Origin: Deltaproteobacteria bacterium
GTDB taxonomy: Bacteria > Bdellovibrionota_B > Oligoflexia > Oligoflexales > Bog-1112
NCBI GenBank assembly: GCA_020635195.1
Contig: JACKAG010000007.1
Span: forward strand, 73,891-137,890
Length of the DNA: 64,000 bases
Direction of reading: 5' to 3'
Part shown: in pieces, positions 34,120-43,238 of the stretch
How positions within the stretch are numbered: the first letter of the stretch is position 1
Layout: each line of letters opens with the position of its first letter
Made by a program: the position numbers and the translations under genes
Notes under the pieces: model-generated
Database searches by the model: none
What the model saw: only the letters and a program-made list of their open reading frames with translations
What the model was told of the DNA's origin: nothing

Positions 34120-36153
34120 TCAGATATGACGAAAATAAGAACGATTCGCAATATGATCCACCTTAACAGAAAGTTCTCTGAAATTATCTCCCTGAGGAAT
34201 GTAGAAATGATATCGTCCCATCATATCGACCAGACCTGTATCCTCTCTGGATACTTTAGAGATAAACTGATTCAGGAAAACTTCCGGATCTTCTTCCTTT
34301 GAAAAGCAAAAGAGTTCACCCCATGAATTACTATAAACAACGGTTATTTTTTCAATATTATGGACCCACTTAGGAACGCCAAAATTGATAACGAAGAAAA
34401 ACCTCATCGCTTTTTCCTGTGATAAAAGCGCCTCGTTAGACAATGAGGAAATTTTACACTGTGGAAATAGCTCAAGATATCGCTCGACGAAATTCTGGAT
34501 CTCATTCATCGTAACAGGAAAAGGATTCGGCAATAAATACAACGAACTCTTTTTAGTGATTAACTTATTGAAAAGAGCCCAGACCAATACCTCAATCAGC
34601 TGGCCACCTTTCTTCAGAAGAAGTTTGCTGGCTGAACTTTCTTTCAGATCATTCTGATTTACTTTTCCACGATAAAGACTCCAGATCTGAGAATGATTTC
34701 TCCCTGCAAGCGCAGAAAGCGAAATACTTTCCTGAAAAAGTCCCTCAGAAAATGCGCGCCGAATATAGTTTATTTTGTTTTGTTTGACAGAATAAAAGCT
34801 TTCCAGTTTTCGTCCAATCACCGTCAGATCCTGAGGGCTGATCATATGTGTTTTATGGCCTGACTCTTTCAGCATTCTGGAAAGATCCTGATATGCTGCA
34901 ATCATAAAATGATGAACACGATACCCAAGATCGATCATCTGATCAAAATCCCAGTCCATAAAAGCATTCAGATGGCTGATTCTCTCATCAGACCAGTCCC
35001 ATTTCTTAACATAAGAAGAAATAATTCTTTCTTTGAAATTCAGAGATCGTTTCCCCTTCAGAGCGTTACCCGCCATGACACCTGTCTTAATATAAAGACA
35101 GGTTCGAAACAGATCAAGATCATCCTGATGATGTTTCTTCTGATAATAACGCTGAATCGTATCAAACAATATCGTATAAGGATCATAGTATCGTGGATTT
35201 CTCTGATCCGCTGTAGGTTGCTGAACACGATATTTCATCGAATCGCACAGCAATAATTGTTTTTCATCCGGGTCCAGAAAAGCTGCAAGAATTGCCATCT
35301 TCAGAACAGATTTATAAGGTGAATCCATAGCCTTACAGATCTGCCAGATAGCCGCACCAAAAAACTCATCCGATGAGATCTGATTAAGATTTCCAAGATC
35401 AATAAACATTTCCGGTCTGATATTCTTTGATTTTTTAACTGTTTCTTTCGCCTCTTTATACGCCTTATCTGAGGTCTTCGGAGCCACAATCCACCAGAAA
35501 GGGGTCTTCCCTGCAACCAGTATCGAAGTCCTATAGAATTCTTCCTTAAGCAGACGTGCCTGGGACGTTCCGGCACTCTCCTTATCTGCAGTACCAAAGC
35601 GATTAGAGCGAACGGATTTAATATCAGTTATAAAAAAATGAACTTCCAGAGCATATTCCTGATCTGCCCATGCTTCAACAGCAGACAATTTAGCTCCAAG
35701 GGAGCAGGCCTGATCAGAACTTAGCCTGTCCAGACTGACACAAACCCAGAAGTCAAAATCTGAATCACGATTCTGCGCAACTGTCCCCAGACTTCCCATC
35801 AGCAATAACGATTTTATAACAGAGTTTTTTTCCGGAATCTGAAGATAAGGTTCGAGATTTTGCAGATCATTTTCATGAAAGATCTTGCGCAAGTTATTCA
35901 TGGCTGTTTTGTCAGGATTGTATCGGGAAATGCCATGCACCGCGTCATCACCATCAATAAACCCAGGAAAGCACGGATGATTAATATGCAGCAAAAAAGG
36001 GAGAGCATAAAAGAGTGGCTGCTTTTTCTGTGGCATCAGAGTTAAAAGCCGCTCTTTCCTTAAGATATTATATTCAAGGTATCTCTGATAATTCCTGACC
36101 AGAGCATCTTCCAGTTTTATCTTAGTCACGTGATCTATCCGTGTATGACTCAC
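34120..36153 (-). CDS. cyaA: Class I adenylate cyclase
   Basis: 677 residues, cyclises ATP to cAMP. The N-terminal catalytic domain is recognisable: YALPFLLHINHPCFPGFI, GISRYNPDKTAM, and the nucleotidyltransferase-type metal motif LLLMGSLGTVAQNRDSDFDFWVCV at about residues 117-140. Further family segments include PFWWIV and ADQRNPRYYDPYTILFDTIQRYY. E. coli CyaA has 848 residues, so the C-terminal regulatory region is shorter here. ATG 36153 opens the gene; the promoter must lie in the 290-base gap shared with ssb. cAMP signalling through a Crp-type receptor is implied. Confidence 0.88.
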   Translation of the reverse strand: MSHTRIDHVTKIKLEDALVRNYQRYLEYNILRKERLLTLMPQKKQPLFYALPFLLHINHPCFPGFIDGDDAVHGISRYNPDKTAMNNLRKIFHENDLQNLEPYLQIPEKNSVIKSLLLMGSLGTVAQNRDSDFDFWVCVSLDRLSSDQACSLGAKLSAVEAWADQEYALEVHFFITDIKSVRSNRFGTADKESAGTSQARLLKEEFYRTSILVAGKTPFWWIVAPKTSDKAYKEAKETVKKSKNIRPEMFIDLGNLNQISSDEFFGAAIWQICKAMDSPYKSVLKMAILAAFLDPDEKQLLLCDSMKYRVQQPTADQRNPRYYDPYTILFDTIQRYYQKKHHQDDLDLFRTCLYIKTGVMAGNALKGKRSLNFKERIISSYVKKWDWSDERISHLNAFMDWDFDQMIDLGYRVHHFMIAAYQDLSRMLKESGHKTHMISPQDLTVIGRKLESFYSVKQNKINYIRRAFSEGLFQESISLSALAGRNHSQIWSLYRGKVNQNDLKESSASKLLLKKGGQLIEVLVWALFNKLITKKSSLYLLPNPFPVTMNEIQNFVERYLELFPQCKISSLSNEALLSQEKAMRFFFVINFGVPKWVHNIEKITVVYSNSWGELFCFSKEEDPEVFLNQFISKVSREDTGLVDMMGRYHFYIPQGDNFRELSVKVDHIANRSYFRHI

Positions 36154-36467
36154 ACTGCTTTTATTTCATTATATTGTTTTTCTGACAGGGGCAATCGTAG
36201 TCCATGAACCCAGAGGGCAGCTCCGGCAGAAAAGATCTCCCCTTAGGCTTAGGCTCAGTCCGGACCTGGCAGCCAGCGCATCCGATTTTTATTTATTCTA
36301 TCATAAAATCAGGCATCTGTTCTGCGAACCTTAAGACAGATTTCAGATCATCCTGTCACACAATTGACAGAAACCTTAGAAATCTTTAAAACCGCTGATA
36401 CAATGATGGGGTTAAAGAGGTCTGTAAAAAGATCCGCCAAAAGCAAATGCTGCGTGGAGACCGTCAC

Positions 36468-36956
36468 GTGAATACCTTTACCGCAACCGGAAGATTAGCC
36501 AATGATGCCTATTTATCTGATGCTTCCGGTATTAGTGTTTCTAATTTTCGACTGGCCAGCGAAGCAGGTTACGGCAAACATCAGAAAACTCTCTGGATCG
36601 ATTGCAGCTTATGGGGCCCAAAGGCAGACGCCCTCCACCAGTACCTGATGAAGGGCAAGCATGTTCTGATTTCCGGTGAACTAACGACTAAAGAATTCAA
36701 AAGAAAAGATGGAACGCTCAGCACTGGCTTCAGCCTGACGGTCGATCGTATTGAATTTATAGGGAGCCGGAAACCACACGAAGACGACAACCAGGATCGA
36801 CCACAACGAAGCGGCTACCGCAGTCAACACAGAAAACCTTACGACTCTGTCGCCCGCCCTGATAAATCTTCAGGCGAAGCGACAATCTCTGCCAACGAAG
36901 ACAGATCATCTGTGGGATTTTTCTGTTCTTCCGGAGACGAAAGAGAGCCATGCTGA
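36468..36956 (+). CDS. ssb: Single-stranded DNA-binding protein
   Basis: OB-fold protein binding ssDNA in replication and repair. VNTFTATGRLANDAYLSDASGISVSNFRLASE, LWIDCSLWGPKADAL and GKHVLISGELTTKEFKRKDGT follow the usual SSB strand order. I take GTG 36468, with GGAGA upstream, as start; an ATG seven codons earlier (36447) is possible. The C-terminal third is a basic, low-complexity linker. The typical acidic DDDIPF-type tip is missing: it ends SSGDEREPC. Its 3' end overlaps the convergent recombinase gene by 118 bases, so the tail may have been altered by the recombinase insertion. May be an accessory SSB. Confidence 0.85.
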   Translation: MNTFTATGRLANDAYLSDASGISVSNFRLASEAGYGKHQKTLWIDCSLWGPKADALHQYLMKGKHVLISGELTTKEFKRKDGTLSTGFSLTVDRIEFIGSRKPHEDDNQDRPQRSGYRSQHRKPYDSVARPDKSSGEATISANEDRSSVGFFCSSGDEREPC

Positions 36957-37552
36957 TCAGATCTCAGAATCTGACTCACAGAACCAAGACTCAGACCAGT
37001 CTCTGAGGCAATCTTACGACAGGAAAGACCCTGCCCTCTGAGCTGCAGCACATCAGAGCGACATTCCGGAGTAATTTTCTTCGGACGGCCAAGGACCACC
37101 CCTTTTTTCCTGGCAGCTGCAAGCCCAGCCTGAACTCTGGCAACAATGGTTTCTCTCTCAATTTCCGCAATTTCCGCAAAGGCGGCAATCATCGTCCGGC
37201 GAAAAGGGTTCTCATGACCAAGATTCAGGACAGGCTGAGAAACAGAAATAAACGCAACTCCTGCGGCATCAAGATTGAGAATCATCCGGATTGCCGTGCT
37301 CGCCTGACGACTGAAACGATCGAGCTTATAAACAATAATCGTATCAATCTTTCCTTCTAATGCTGTCTTCAGAAGGCTCTGAAGCCCCGGGCGTTTCTCT
37401 GTCTTACCAGAATAGCCTTCGTCTTCAAAAACACGAATGCTTTTAGGCTGCTTGTCCTGAGGAAGGGCTTCGATCCAGGTTTCAATGGCAAGTTTCTGGC
37501 TCTGAAAATCCTGTTTATCAGTCGATATCCTGTAATAAACTCCAATATGTTC
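36839..37552 (-). CDS. Serine recombinase, resolvase/invertase type
   Basis: 237 residues from ATG 37552. Catalytic domain with nucleophile in IGVYYRISTDKQD (Ser about residue 10), the arginines in YKLDRFSRQ and the long E helix (RTMIAAFAEIAEIERETIVARVQAGLAAAR). C-terminal Hin-like helix-turn-helix: GQGLSCRKIASETGLSLGSVSQIL. A polar tail beyond it (about 45 residues) is read on the opposite strand as the end of ssb. Likely a site-specific inversion or resolution enzyme of a mobile element, though I see no paired recombination sites nearby. Confidence 0.9.
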   Translation of the reverse strand, partial: EHIGVYYRISTDKQDFQSQKLAIETWIEALPQDKQPKSIRVFEDEGYSGKTEKRPGLQSLLKTALEGKIDTIIVYKLDRFSRQASTAIRMILNLDAAGVAFISVSQPVLNLGHENPFRRTMIAAFAEIAEIERETIVARVQAGLAAARKKGVVLGRPKKITPECRSDVLQLRGQGLSCRKIASETGLSLGSVSQILRSDQHGSLSSPEEQKNPTDDLSSLAEIVASPEDLSGRATES

Positions 37553-37931
37553 CATCAGGGTATTCCGGGCAAGTCGTCTATGGCTAAGAAGCAATGAAAG
37601 ACCAGTCTTACCTGTATAGTCCAGCTGGCAGAAGGGAGCAAGCCCTGCTACCTACGCCGCCGGTCCACCGCCCCCCGGAAGGGGCCCACCCGTGTCTGAA
37701 TTCTGCAAGTTTGGTTTCTGCAAATAAAGAAAAGCAATATCTGTGCCAGAAAGCTTCCTTCGTTGTGAGCAGTGATTTTTCCTGGTCGTCCCGGTCTGAA
37801 TTATGTATCAGATCTATACCAGCACAAACAGCTGCTGGTTTAATTTTGTTCTGTCGACCGGATCACCCTTCTGAATCCGGAAGGCTTCGGAGGCTGCAAG
37901 CGTGAATATTCAGCCAGATCGGGGAAAAATC
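37553..37931. other. Intergenic between recombinase and aroA
   Basis: No gene supported. GC-rich around 37650-37690 (CCGCCCCCCGGAAGGGGCC), which could fold into a stem ahead of aroA. Promoter elements for the divergent genes are not distinct. Confidence 0.45.
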
Positions 37932-39221
37932 ATGACGATCCCCTGTCTGAATCAACCCTGGAAGGCAGACATCTGCTTGCCAGGATCAAAGAGTCTGACA
38001 AACAGAGCACTGCTCATTGCAGCTCTGGCCAGAGGGAACAGCAAGCTCAGAGGAGTGTTGCTCGCTGATGACACACAGCATATGAAGAACTCTCTGACCC
38101 ATCTTGGAATTCTTTTTCGTCAGCAGAAAGACACTCTGGAAGTGACAGGAAGAGGGGGGCATTTACAACCGTACTCAGCCCCCCTTTATACCGGAAATGC
38201 CGGGACAGTCGCCCGCTTTCTGACTGTCGCTCTGAACCTGGGTGAGGGGCATTATATCCTGGATGGAGATGCAGAAATGAAGCTCAGACCCATCCGGGAT
38301 CTCACAGAAACCCTGACAGCCAATGGATGTGACATTCATCATCTTCAGACAAACAACAGCTTACCTCTGAAAATTACAGCCAGAGGTTTTCCCGGTGGAG
38401 ACCTGCACATAAGCGGAAAAAACAGCTCGCAGTACATCAGTGCTCTGATGATGGCAGCTCCCTTTGCTCATAAGCCCGTTACCATCCGCATCAAGGGCCC
38501 CCCTGTTTCCTCCAGTTATATCCATATGACCCGTCAGATCATGACTGAATTCGGAGCGATCTGCCACCATGACAGTGAAAATATCCTTCATATCGCCAGA
38601 GGGGGCTATCAGGGTCGGAGCTATGACATAGAAGGAGACGCCTCATCTGCCTCTTACTTATTCGCCGCAGCTGCCATAACAGGAGGAGAAGCCAATGTCC
38701 GTGGACTATCCTCAGGAAGCTCACAGGGAGATCTGGGCTTCCTTCAGCTGCTTCAGCAGATGGGCTGTGACATAGAGCATAAAGGGAATACGATGTGTGT
38801 TCGGGGCAAAGGCAGCAGACTCAATGCCATCCAGGTCGACATGAACAGCATGAGCGACATCGTCCCGACACTCGCAGTCACGGCACTCTTTGCAAGAGGA
38901 ACCACCGTCATCCGGAATGTTGCAAATATGCGGATTAAAGAATGCGACCGGATTACTGCCATTGTGACAGAATTGAGAAAAACCGGAGCATCTGTTGAAG
39001 AGTTTGAAGACGGGCTTGCCGTCACAGGAGAGCAATCCCTGGGGCCAGCTTTGCTGGAAACGTGGAAAGACCACCGGATGGCTATGGCCCTTTCCCTGAT
39101 TGGTCTCAGGATTCCGGGCATCCGGCTGACAAACCCCGGATGCGTATCCAAAACATTCCCGGAATTTTTTGAGATGCTGAAACAAGGGTATCAGAATTGT
39201 CAGGACATATGGAGCGACTAA
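37932..39221 (+). CDS. aroA: 5-enolpyruvylshikimate-3-phosphate synthase
   Basis: Sixth step of the shikimate pathway: joins shikimate-3-phosphate and PEP. 429 residues, family-typical. Motifs: LPGSKSLTNRALLIAALARG at the N-terminus (PEP/S3P-binding lysine and arginine), GNAGTVARFL (active-site loop), MNSMSDIVPTLAV, RIKECDRITAI and DHRMAMALSLIGLR near the C-terminus. Start ATG 37932 is supported by GGGGA seven bases upstream; the upstream in-frame ATG has no such site. First gene of a tight operon with the CCA-adding-type enzyme and CysQ, ending four bases before the next start. Confidence 0.95.
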   Translation: MTIPCLNQPWKADICLPGSKSLTNRALLIAALARGNSKLRGVLLADDTQHMKNSLTHLGILFRQQKDTLEVTGRGGHLQPYSAPLYTGNAGTVARFLTVALNLGEGHYILDGDAEMKLRPIRDLTETLTANGCDIHHLQTNNSLPLKITARGFPGGDLHISGKNSSQYISALMMAAPFAHKPVTIRIKGPPVSSSYIHMTRQIMTEFGAICHHDSENILHIARGGYQGRSYDIEGDASSASYLFAAAAITGGEANVRGLSSGSSQGDLGFLQLLQQMGCDIEHKGNTMCVRGKGSRLNAIQVDMNSMSDIVPTLAVTALFARGTTVIRNVANMRIKECDRITAIVTELRKTGASVEEFEDGLAVTGEQSLGPALLETWKDHRMAMALSLIGLRIPGIRLTNPGCVSKTFPEFFEMLKQGYQNCQDIWSD

Positions 39222-39225
39222 ACGG

Positions 39226-40530
39226 GTGAAGCATAAGACATCAGAAGAGCTCCTCCACGGAGCTGAGCAGGTCCTCCGGAAACTGGAGGAAAGTGGCTAC
39301 AAATCCATGTTTGTCGGGGGCTGTGTCCGAGATCGCCTTCTTGGCCGGAAAATCCATGATTACGATATTGCAACAACGGCTACACCAGAGATCGTAAGTA
39401 CTTTATTTTCAGAAAAACCCTTTCGGGTGATCCCTTCGGGCCTGAAACATGGTACCGTCACCGTGCTGTTCCGCCAGTGCCCAGTCGAAGTCACAACCCT
39501 CCGTATTGACGTGAAAGGTGATGGACGTCATGCAGTCATTTCTTACACAGATTCGTTTAAGGAAGATGCATCCCGGCGTGATTTTACAGTCAATGCTTTA
39601 TATCAGGATCAAAGCGGACGCATCTGCGACTTTTTTTGCGGGCAGAAAGATCTGAACTCAAAAACACTTAGATTTGTAGGGAACCCGGATCAAAGAATCC
39701 AGGAAGACTACCTTCGGATTCTGCGTTATTTTCGACTCAGAAGCCAGCTGGGATTTCATGGCATAAAAGAAGAAGAAGAGGCAATCACAAGGCATGCTAC
39801 AGGACTTTGCAGGATTTCTTCTGAACGTATCACAGAAGAACTGAGTCGTATGTTTGCCGCCCGGATATCGGTCCATTTACTGTCTGATATGGACCGATCA
39901 GGCATAACTGAACAGATCGGCCTCCTCCCGAAAAAAACAAAAATGACAGCTGAGAAGAGACCGCTGCTTTTTGAAGATCTTGCTTCTGTATCAGACACGA
40001 TGCAGCCCACTGAATGGACAGATGCCCGCTTTGCTTTGCTTCTGCATACCATGATTGATTATGAGGGACCTGAAGCCTCTCATCAGTTTTTCAGATCTTT
40101 TCGTCTTCCATCAAAAACAGCAGCAAAACTGCTTCGGCTCTCGGAGGCAAAACACAAAATCCAGGATATTCAAGCGGCTCTGGCTTCCCGACTCCGCTTT
40201 ATTGATTTTTGTGAAGCTGCCGGTGGCGATGATTCTTTCCTGAGGTTTTATTTCCCTCTGCTTTCCGTTATTTTCAAAAGAGATGTATCAGAAACCAACA
40301 TTCTGATCCGACTCAGAGATGCTGAAACTGCAGATAATAACCGACGCCGAATCGCTATGCCCGTTGACGGCCGTATGATCCAGAAATGGACAGGCCTTGA
40401 AACAGGACAGCGAATTGGGCATATTTTAAGCGAGTTAAAAGATCGTTTTCGGGAACATCAATGGACGAATTCAGTCGAAGCGAAAGTAATCGTAGAACAA
40501 TTACACATAACATCAACAGGACGAATGTGA
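39226..40530 (+). CDS. cca: CCA tRNA nucleotidyltransferase/poly(A) polymerase, class II
   Basis: Adds CCA or poly(A) to RNA 3' ends. Start is GTG 39226, with GGAG further upstream. N-terminal catalytic palm: MFVGGCVRDRLLGRKIHDYDIATTATPE gives the GG-x-VRD loop and the D-x-D metal pair; EDASRRDFTVNALYQD is the RRD motif; RIQEDYLRILRYFRLRSQLGF is the ERxxxE-like helix region. The C-terminal half is helical. 434 residues. Whether it is the CCA-adding enzyme or the poly(A) polymerase cannot be told from these motifs. It overlaps cysQ by four bases. Confidence 0.85.
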   Translation: MKHKTSEELLHGAEQVLRKLEESGYKSMFVGGCVRDRLLGRKIHDYDIATTATPEIVSTLFSEKPFRVIPSGLKHGTVTVLFRQCPVEVTTLRIDVKGDGRHAVISYTDSFKEDASRRDFTVNALYQDQSGRICDFFCGQKDLNSKTLRFVGNPDQRIQEDYLRILRYFRLRSQLGFHGIKEEEEAITRHATGLCRISSERITEELSRMFAARISVHLLSDMDRSGITEQIGLLPKKTKMTAEKRPLLFEDLASVSDTMQPTEWTDARFALLLHTMIDYEGPEASHQFFRSFRLPSKTAAKLLRLSEAKHKIQDIQAALASRLRFIDFCEAAGGDDSFLRFYFPLLSVIFKRDVSETNILIRLRDAETADNNRRRIAMPVDGRMIQKWTGLETGQRIGHILSELKDRFREHQWTNSVEAKVIVEQLHITSTGRM

Positions 40531-41342
40531 GCGACTGCCTTTCCAATGAGCAGATACAAAAAATCTGTGATCTTGCCTGCCGAGCCGGAGACAAAATCCT
40601 CGAGCTTTATGCTGATGAGAGCTGTCACAGCGAATTCCAGATCAAAGAAGATCAGAGCCCGGTGACAAGAGCAGACCTTGCATCACATCAGATGATTTAT
40701 GATGGCCTGTCCGCCCATTTTCCCTTTCAGGTTATTTCTGAAGAAGGTGATCTGACAAACTGTCATAATATGAGCCAGCATTGTTACTGGCTTGTTGACC
40801 CCCTGGACGGGACAAAAGAGTTTATTGCCAGAACCGATGATTTTTGCATCAATATTGCGCTGATACAGGATAAACGGCCCATCTTCGGACTGATTTACGC
40901 ACCGATTTCCACTCAATTATTTTATGCCCAAAAAGGCATGGGAAGTTTCCGCCGGGATGCTAAAGGCCATGAGCTGCGGATCTTCAGCCATCAGCCTTTT
41001 GATATAAATCACTTTACCATTGTGATGAGCCGAAGACACGGTGCCCAGCTCCCCATGGCTATGCAGGCAAAATGGCCAGGCTGCCAGATCAGAAAACAGG
41101 GCAGCGCCCTTAAGTTCTGCTCAGTCGCAGAAGGGTCCGCAGATCTGTATCTCCGCATGGGCAGGACAAGCTTATGGGACACCGCAGCCGGACAGATCAT
41201 ACTGGAAGAAGCAGGAGGGAAACTGGTTGACAGTCAGGGCATCCCTCTGAGCTATTCCACCGATTCCCTTATTAATGGAGATTTCTGGGCAGTCGGAGAT
41301 TACAGCTGCCCTCATAATTTTATCCGCATGCTATGGAACTGA
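40527..41342 (+). CDS. cysQ: 3'(2'),5'-bisphosphate nucleotidase CysQ
   Basis: Mg-dependent, lithium-sensitive phosphatase of the inositol monophosphatase superfamily; removes the 3' phosphate of PAP/PAPS from sulfate assimilation. GTG 40527 overlaps the previous stop as GTGA, with AGGA five bases upstream; the longer in-frame reading starts inside cca and is dropped. Metal motifs: VISEEGDL, WLVDPLDGTKEFI and WDTAAGQIILEEAGG. 271 residues, close to E. coli CysQ (246). Operon order aroA-cca-cysQ. Confidence 0.92.
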   Translation: MSDCLSNEQIQKICDLACRAGDKILELYADESCHSEFQIKEDQSPVTRADLASHQMIYDGLSAHFPFQVISEEGDLTNCHNMSQHCYWLVDPLDGTKEFIARTDDFCINIALIQDKRPIFGLIYAPISTQLFYAQKGMGSFRRDAKGHELRIFSHQPFDINHFTIVMSRRHGAQLPMAMQAKWPGCQIRKQGSALKFCSVAEGSADLYLRMGRTSLWDTAAGQIILEEAGGKLVDSQGIPLSYSTDSLINGDFWAVGDYSCPHNFIRMLWN

Positions 41343-41461
41343 GACCTTCTTAGTTCTTCATCAAACAGAGCCGTTCTACAAAAATCGTGCCTTAAAACAG
41401 AGCCGAGATATAATGAACTCTGTAAGAAAGACTGATGATCTTTCCTGTTCAGGAGGCTCTG

Positions 41462-41884
41462 GTGAAGCTGAAATTCGTATCTGATGTTATGACCAGAAAA
41501 TTATATACGGTAACCCCAGATGCCGATATAAAAAGTATCCATGAAATCATGCAGAAAAAGTGTGTTCAGCATCTGCTCGTTTCTGGCAAGTCCGGAGAAC
41601 TCCTTGGTATGATCAGTGACCGGGATATCAAAAAATATATCAGCCCCTTTGTCGGATCAGGAGCAGAGACCTCAAAAGACCGGGCCACGCTTAACCTGCG
41701 TGCAGCAACAATCATGGCAAAAAATATCATAGTGGCTCACCCTGAAGACAGCCTGAAACACTGTACAGAAACCATGCTAAGTAAAAGCATTCATGCATTA
41801 CCTATCGTAGAAAAACAGGGAGATCGTCTGGTAGGACTTGTCACCACAACAGACCTGCTCCGGGTGCTGCTTTCGATATTATAA
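41462..41884 (+). CDS. Two-CBS-domain protein
   Basis: 140 residues made of a CBS pair (FVSDVMTRKLYTVTPDADIKS...LLGMISDRDIKKY and AATIMAKNIIVAHPEDSLKHC...LVGLVTTTDLLRVLL). CBS pairs bind adenine nucleotides and act as energy or redox sensors. GTG 41462 has AGGAGG five bases upstream, clearly the start; the ATG at 41435 has nothing. Partner unknown; it sits between cysQ and the reductase gene. Confidence 0.88.
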   Translation: MKLKFVSDVMTRKLYTVTPDADIKSIHEIMQKKCVQHLLVSGKSGELLGMISDRDIKKYISPFVGSGAETSKDRATLNLRAATIMAKNIIVAHPEDSLKHCTETMLSKSIHALPIVEKQGDRLVGLVTTTDLLRVLLSIL

Positions 41885-41939
41885 GCAAAATAAGAATAAC
41901 AAAGACCAGAACATCCAGACAAAAGATCAGGAATGCTCA

Positions 41940-42956
41940 ATGAAAAACCATCTGACCTATCAGGTTTCTGCCGATGCTGGCATCATCACGGCCTCTTTTA
42001 AAGAACAGGCCATCCCTGAACTAAAAAACTCAGAGGTGCTGATCCGCAGCTGCTACTCCAGCATCAATTATAAAGATGCCCTCGGAGTCACCGGACGAGG
42101 AAAAATTTACCGCTCATTGCCGATGGTTGCAGGCATTGATGTCGCAGGAATTATCGCAAAAAGCCGCCATCCGGACTTCCGGGAAGGAGATGAAGTCCTG
42201 ATAACAGGTTGTGGACTTGGAGAAAATCAGGATGGTGGTTTTGCAGAGTTTGTCCGGGCTCCCGGAGACTGGGCTGTACACCTGCCACGTGGCTTAAACC
42301 TCAGAGAATCCATGATACTCGGGACCGCAGGTTTTACAGCGGCCCTTTGCCTCCACAGGATGGAACAAAATGGGCAGTGCCCTGACACAGGCCCTGTGCT
42401 TGTCACAGGGGCATCCGGAGGTGTCGGCAGCCTTGCTGTCTGCATCTTTGCTGCCCGGGGCTACCGGGTCACAGCCTGCTCCCGCAAAGAATCTGCCCGT
42501 CCGTTTTTGTCTGACATCGGAGCCGATGAATGGCTCCACCCGGATCACTTCAGAGGAGATCCACGCCCACTGGAAAAGGGCGTATGGGGCGCTGTTGTTG
42601 ACAATGTCGGAGGCCCCCTGCTTTCTGCATTGCTTCCCTCTGTCAGGCTCTGGGGAAATGTCGCATCGATAGGATTAACATCCGGACACGAATTTAAAAC
42701 AAGTGTCATGCCTTTTATTCTTCGGGGAGTCAGCCTTCTTGGTATCAGCTCAGCAAACTGCCCTATGCCCCTGCGCAAAATCATCTGGAAACGACTGGCA
42801 GAGGATCTGAAACCGACACAGCTGAGCAAAATTCTTCAGAAAGAAATTCTCTTTCGCGACATTCCGGGAGCTTTTAGTCCCTTTATCGAAGGCACCGTCC
42901 TGGGAAGGCAGCTTGTACTGATGGAAGCGCAGATTCAGAACAAGCCTGCTTCATAA
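41940..42956 (+). CDS. acuI: Acrylyl-CoA reductase/YhdH-type quinone oxidoreductase
   Basis: Zinc-free medium-chain dehydrogenase, NADPH-dependent, of the AcuI/YhdH group that reduces acryloyl-CoA or related enoyl groups. GroES-like N-terminus (NYKDALGVTGRGKIYR, then PMVAGIDVAGII), then the Rossmann fold with GASGGVGSLAVCIFAARGYRVTACSRK, the NADPH-preferring motif. DNVGGPLLSALLPSVRLWGNVASIGLT fits the family. 338 residues from ATG 41940, with AGGA upstream; the longer frame reads back into the CBS gene. Substrate inferred from family only. Confidence 0.88.
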   Translation: MKNHLTYQVSADAGIITASFKEQAIPELKNSEVLIRSCYSSINYKDALGVTGRGKIYRSLPMVAGIDVAGIIAKSRHPDFREGDEVLITGCGLGENQDGGFAEFVRAPGDWAVHLPRGLNLRESMILGTAGFTAALCLHRMEQNGQCPDTGPVLVTGASGGVGSLAVCIFAARGYRVTACSRKESARPFLSDIGADEWLHPDHFRGDPRPLEKGVWGAVVDNVGGPLLSALLPSVRLWGNVASIGLTSGHEFKTSVMPFILRGVSLLGISSANCPMPLRKIIWKRLAEDLKPTQLSKILQKEILFRDIPGAFSPFIEGTVLGRQLVLMEAQIQNKPAS

Positions 42957-43048
42957 GATTTCAGGATTGCATTTATTATTTCAGTATTCACAGACCAATC
43001 CACAGCATCACGCCTGCTCACAACAGAATCAGCATGCTCTCAGACATA

Positions 43049-43073
43049 TTGCTCTTTTTTATAAAAAGAGCAA
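43049..43073. terminator. 11-bp perfect hairpin after acuI
   Basis: TTGCTCTTTTT and AAAAAGAGCAA pair around a TAT loop. A strong stem about 90 bases after the acuI stop with T-runs in the stem; likely terminator or mRNA end. Confidence 0.65.
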
Positions 43074-43238
43074 CTTCGCTTAGTCTTAAAGACTTACACT
43101 CTGTCTTCACTACATAAAAAAAGAACATCGTAACAGATTGAAAAATCAACAATAAACAATATTTATATATAATCATAAGCCAAAAAAAGGTAAAATGCCT
43201 GCCGTTTCATCCCCTAGCGACAAAAAGAGGATATCTTC

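Noticed and set aside
36364..36404. TTGACA and TACAAT as a promoter for ssb
   Set aside because: The spacing is 29 bases, too long for a sigma-70 promoter; TTAGAA at 36376 gives 17 bases but is too weak a match to report as a site.
37640..37700. GC-rich folded segment before aroA as possible tRNA or small RNA
   Set aside because: No cloverleaf, no TTCRA arm, no CCA end; only a local stem.
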